A DNA stretch of 64,000 bases from Stomorhina lunata. Its lineage: Eukaryota; Arthropoda; Insecta; Diptera; Rhiniidae. Each line of letters begins with the position of its first letter. Position 1 is the stretch's first letter. The DNA is taken from positions 32,144,710 to 32,208,709 of the forward strand of contig OW121742.1 in the NCBI GenBank assembly GCA_933228675.1, in the 5' to 3' direction. Made by a program: the position numbers and the translations under genes. This document shows positions 61,850 to 64,000 of the stretch, one piece after another. A model generated the notes under the pieces. The model saw only the letters and a list, made by a program, of their open reading frames with translations, had not been told where the DNA came from and searched no databases.

Positions 61850-64000
61850 TAGTCAAAAAATTTACCACTTTTATAGAAAAATTTTCAAAAATTTACTATT
61901 TTAAAAGGAAATTTCTCAAAAATTTTCTATTTTAAAATGAAATTTTTCAAAAAAAATTTATTTTTATAGGAAATTTTTCAAAAGTTTTCTATTTTTATAG
62001 GAAATTTTTCAAAAGTTTATTATTTTCATAGGAAATTTTTCCAAAATTTACTATTTTTATAGGAAATTTTTCCAAAATTTACTATTTTTATAGGAAATTT
62101 TCTATTTTTATAGGAAATTTTTCAAAAATTTACTATTTTTATAGGAAATTTTTCAAAAATTTACTATTTTTATAAAAAAATTTTCAAAAATTTACTATTT
62201 TATAGGAAATTTTTCAAAGGTTTCTTATTTTTATAGGAATTTTTTTTTAAATTTACTATTTTTATAGGAAATTTTCACAAAATTTACTATTTTTATAGAA
62301 AAATTTTCCAAAATTTTCTATTTTTATAGGAAATTTTTCAAAAATTTACTATTTTTATAGGAAATTTTAAAAGTTTACTATTTTTATAGGAAATTTTTCA
62401 AAACTTTACTATTTTTATAGGAAATTTTTCAAAAATTTACTATTTTCATAGGAAATTTTTCAAAAATTTACTATTTTTATAAGAAATTTTTCAAAAAGTT
62501 ACTATTTTTAAAGGAAATTTTTCAAAAATTTTCTATTTTTATAGGAGATTTTTCAAAAAATTTTCAAAAGTTTATTATTTTTATAGGAAATTTTTCGAAA
62601 ATTTACTATTTTTATAAGAAATTTTTCAAAAATTTACTACTTTTTCAGGAAATTTTTCAAAAATTTTCAATTTTTATAGGAAATTTTTCAAAAATTTACT
62701 ATTTTTATAGGAAAATTTTCAAAAATTTACTATTTTTATAAAAAAATTTTCAAAAATTTACTATTTTATAGGAAATTTTTCAAAGGTTTATTATTTTTAT
62801 AGGAATTTTTTTTTAAATTTACTGTTTTTATAGGAAATTTTCGCAAAATTTACTATTTTTATAGGAAAAATTTCCAAAATTTTCTATTTTTATAGGAAAT
62901 TTTTCAAAAATTTACTATTTTTATAGGAAATTTTAAAAGTTTACTATTTTTACAGGAAATTTTTCAAAACTTTACTATTTTTATCGGAAATTTTTCAAAA
63001 ATTTACTATTTTTATAGGAAATTTTTCAAAAATTTACTATTTTTATGGGAAATTTTTCAAAAATTTACTATTTAATGGGAAAATTTTCAAAAATTTTCTA
63101 TTTTATGGGAAAGTTTCAAAAATTTTTTATGGGTAATTTTTCAAAAATTTACTATTTTTTTAAAAATTTCTTCAAAAATGTACTATTTTTTAGCAAAATT
63201 TTTAAAAGTTTACTAAATATTTTTAAAAGAAATTTTTAAAAATGTTCCATTTTTATAGGAAAAATTTTAAAAATTTACTATTTTTATAGGAAATTTTTCA
63301 GAAAATTACTATTTCTAAAAGAAAATTTTGAAAAATTTTAAATATTTTAAAATATTAATATTGCCTAAAAATTTGATATTTTTCAAAAGTTTAATATTTT
63401 AATAGGAATTTTTCAAAAATTTACAATTTTTATTGGAAATTTTTCAAAAATTAACTATTTTTATACGAACATTTTCAAAACTTCACTATTTTGTAGGAAA
63501 TTTTTCAAAAATTTACAATTTTTATAGGAAATTTTTCAACAATTTGCTATTTTTATAGGAATTTTTTCAAAAATTATCTAATTTTATAAGAAATTTTTCA
63601 AAAATTTTCTATTTTTATAGGAAATTTTTCAATAATTTACTATTTTTCTAGGAAGTTTTTCAATAATTTTCTATTTTTATATTATTTTTTTTTTCAAAAA
63701 TTTACAATTTTTATAAGAAATTTTTCAAAAATTTACTATTTTTATAGGAAATTTTTAAAAAATTTTCTATTTTTATAGGAAGTTTTTCAAAAATTTTATA
63801 TTTTGATGGAAAATTTTTCAAAAATTGTATATTTTTCTAGGAAATTTTTTAAAAATTTTCTATTTTTGTAAGAATTTTTTGAAAAATTTTCTATTTTTAT
63901 AGAAAATTTTTTAAAATTTTTTATAATTTTTCTATTCTATTTTATTTCTATTTTATAGGAAATTTTTTAAAAATTTTCTATTTTTATAGGAAAGTTTTCA
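61850..64000. repeat. Satellite array R15 (31-bp period)
   Basis: Units of TTTTTATAGGAAATTTTT plus CAAAAATTTACTA, period 31 bp, the same family and orientation as R10 and the right part of R6. It is moderately diverged and runs off the window edge. Two blocks (about 62,130-62,440 and 62,690-63,010) look like a duplicated higher-order segment. Confidence 0.94.

Overview
The window is a stretch of an AT-rich insect nuclear genome, most likely a higher fly (Diptera, Schizophora). The sequence shows spliced exons with GT-AG introns, introns packed with tandem satellites, and dispersed repeats carrying GTCCGTCTGTCTGTC-type motifs like those I know from fly genomes. The species cannot be named. About 37 kb of the 64 kb (my hand sum of array lengths) is short-period satellite DNA. 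Only about 4.75 kb is coding.

All convincing coding sequence belongs to one minus-strand gene, an axonemal (inner-arm, single-headed type) dynein heavy chain of the DNAH3/7/12 clade, closest to DNAH3 from memory of the family. I place 18 exons (E1 at 61349 down to E18 at 2492). All splice in frame, with matching phases at every junction except the one over the assembly gap. They run from the end of AAA1 (E1), through AAA2 (E2-E4), AAA3 (E5-E7), AAA4 (E8-E13), stalk helix CC1 and most of the microtubule-binding domain (E14), to the AAA5/AAA6 region (E15-E18). The 5' end (tail, linker, AAA1 P-loop) lies beyond the right edge. The 3' end (rest of AAA6 and the C-terminal domain) lies beyond the left edge. 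Roughly 330-370 residues (end of the microtubule-binding domain, CC2, most of AAA5) are absent between E14 and E15, exactly where a 200-N gap sits.

Introns are bimodal: short ones of 62-713 bp have no satellite, and every intron above 2 kb (to 12.6 kb) holds one or more arrays. I count fifteen array blocks (R1-R15). All share a 29-32 bp period, about three turns of DNA, and a common design: a core (TTTCTATAGAAA or TTTATAGGAAA) flanked by A/T tracts, plus a 7-17 bp spacer differing between introns. In at least five places arrays of the same family lie in opposite orientation on the two sides of an exon or exon cluster (E18; E16-E17; E15; E10-E11; E2-E4). Intron arrays also flip internally (near 6,940, between 12,080 and 12,965, and near 34,640). 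The pre-mRNA could therefore fold into long stems with exons in the loops. This mirrored layout is the most unusual thing here.

Layout from left: R1, E18, R2, R3 (palindromic), E17-E16, R4, R5, E15, gap, R6, E14-E12, then a 12.6-kb intron with a motif-repeat region, dispersed elements, a foldback element and R7; E11-E10, R8, E9-E8, a 9.7-kb intron with R9, R10, R11; E7, R12, E6-E5, R13, E4-E2, R14, E1, R15. Several arrays touch transposable-element edges. R7 sits inside a dispersed element and shares a tail with R8. R10 starts inside an element copy. R11 is bracketed by short inverted ACAGTGGG termini. An axonemal dynein with satellite-filled introns recalls the Drosophila Y-linked fertility genes, but linkage to a sex chromosome is inference only.
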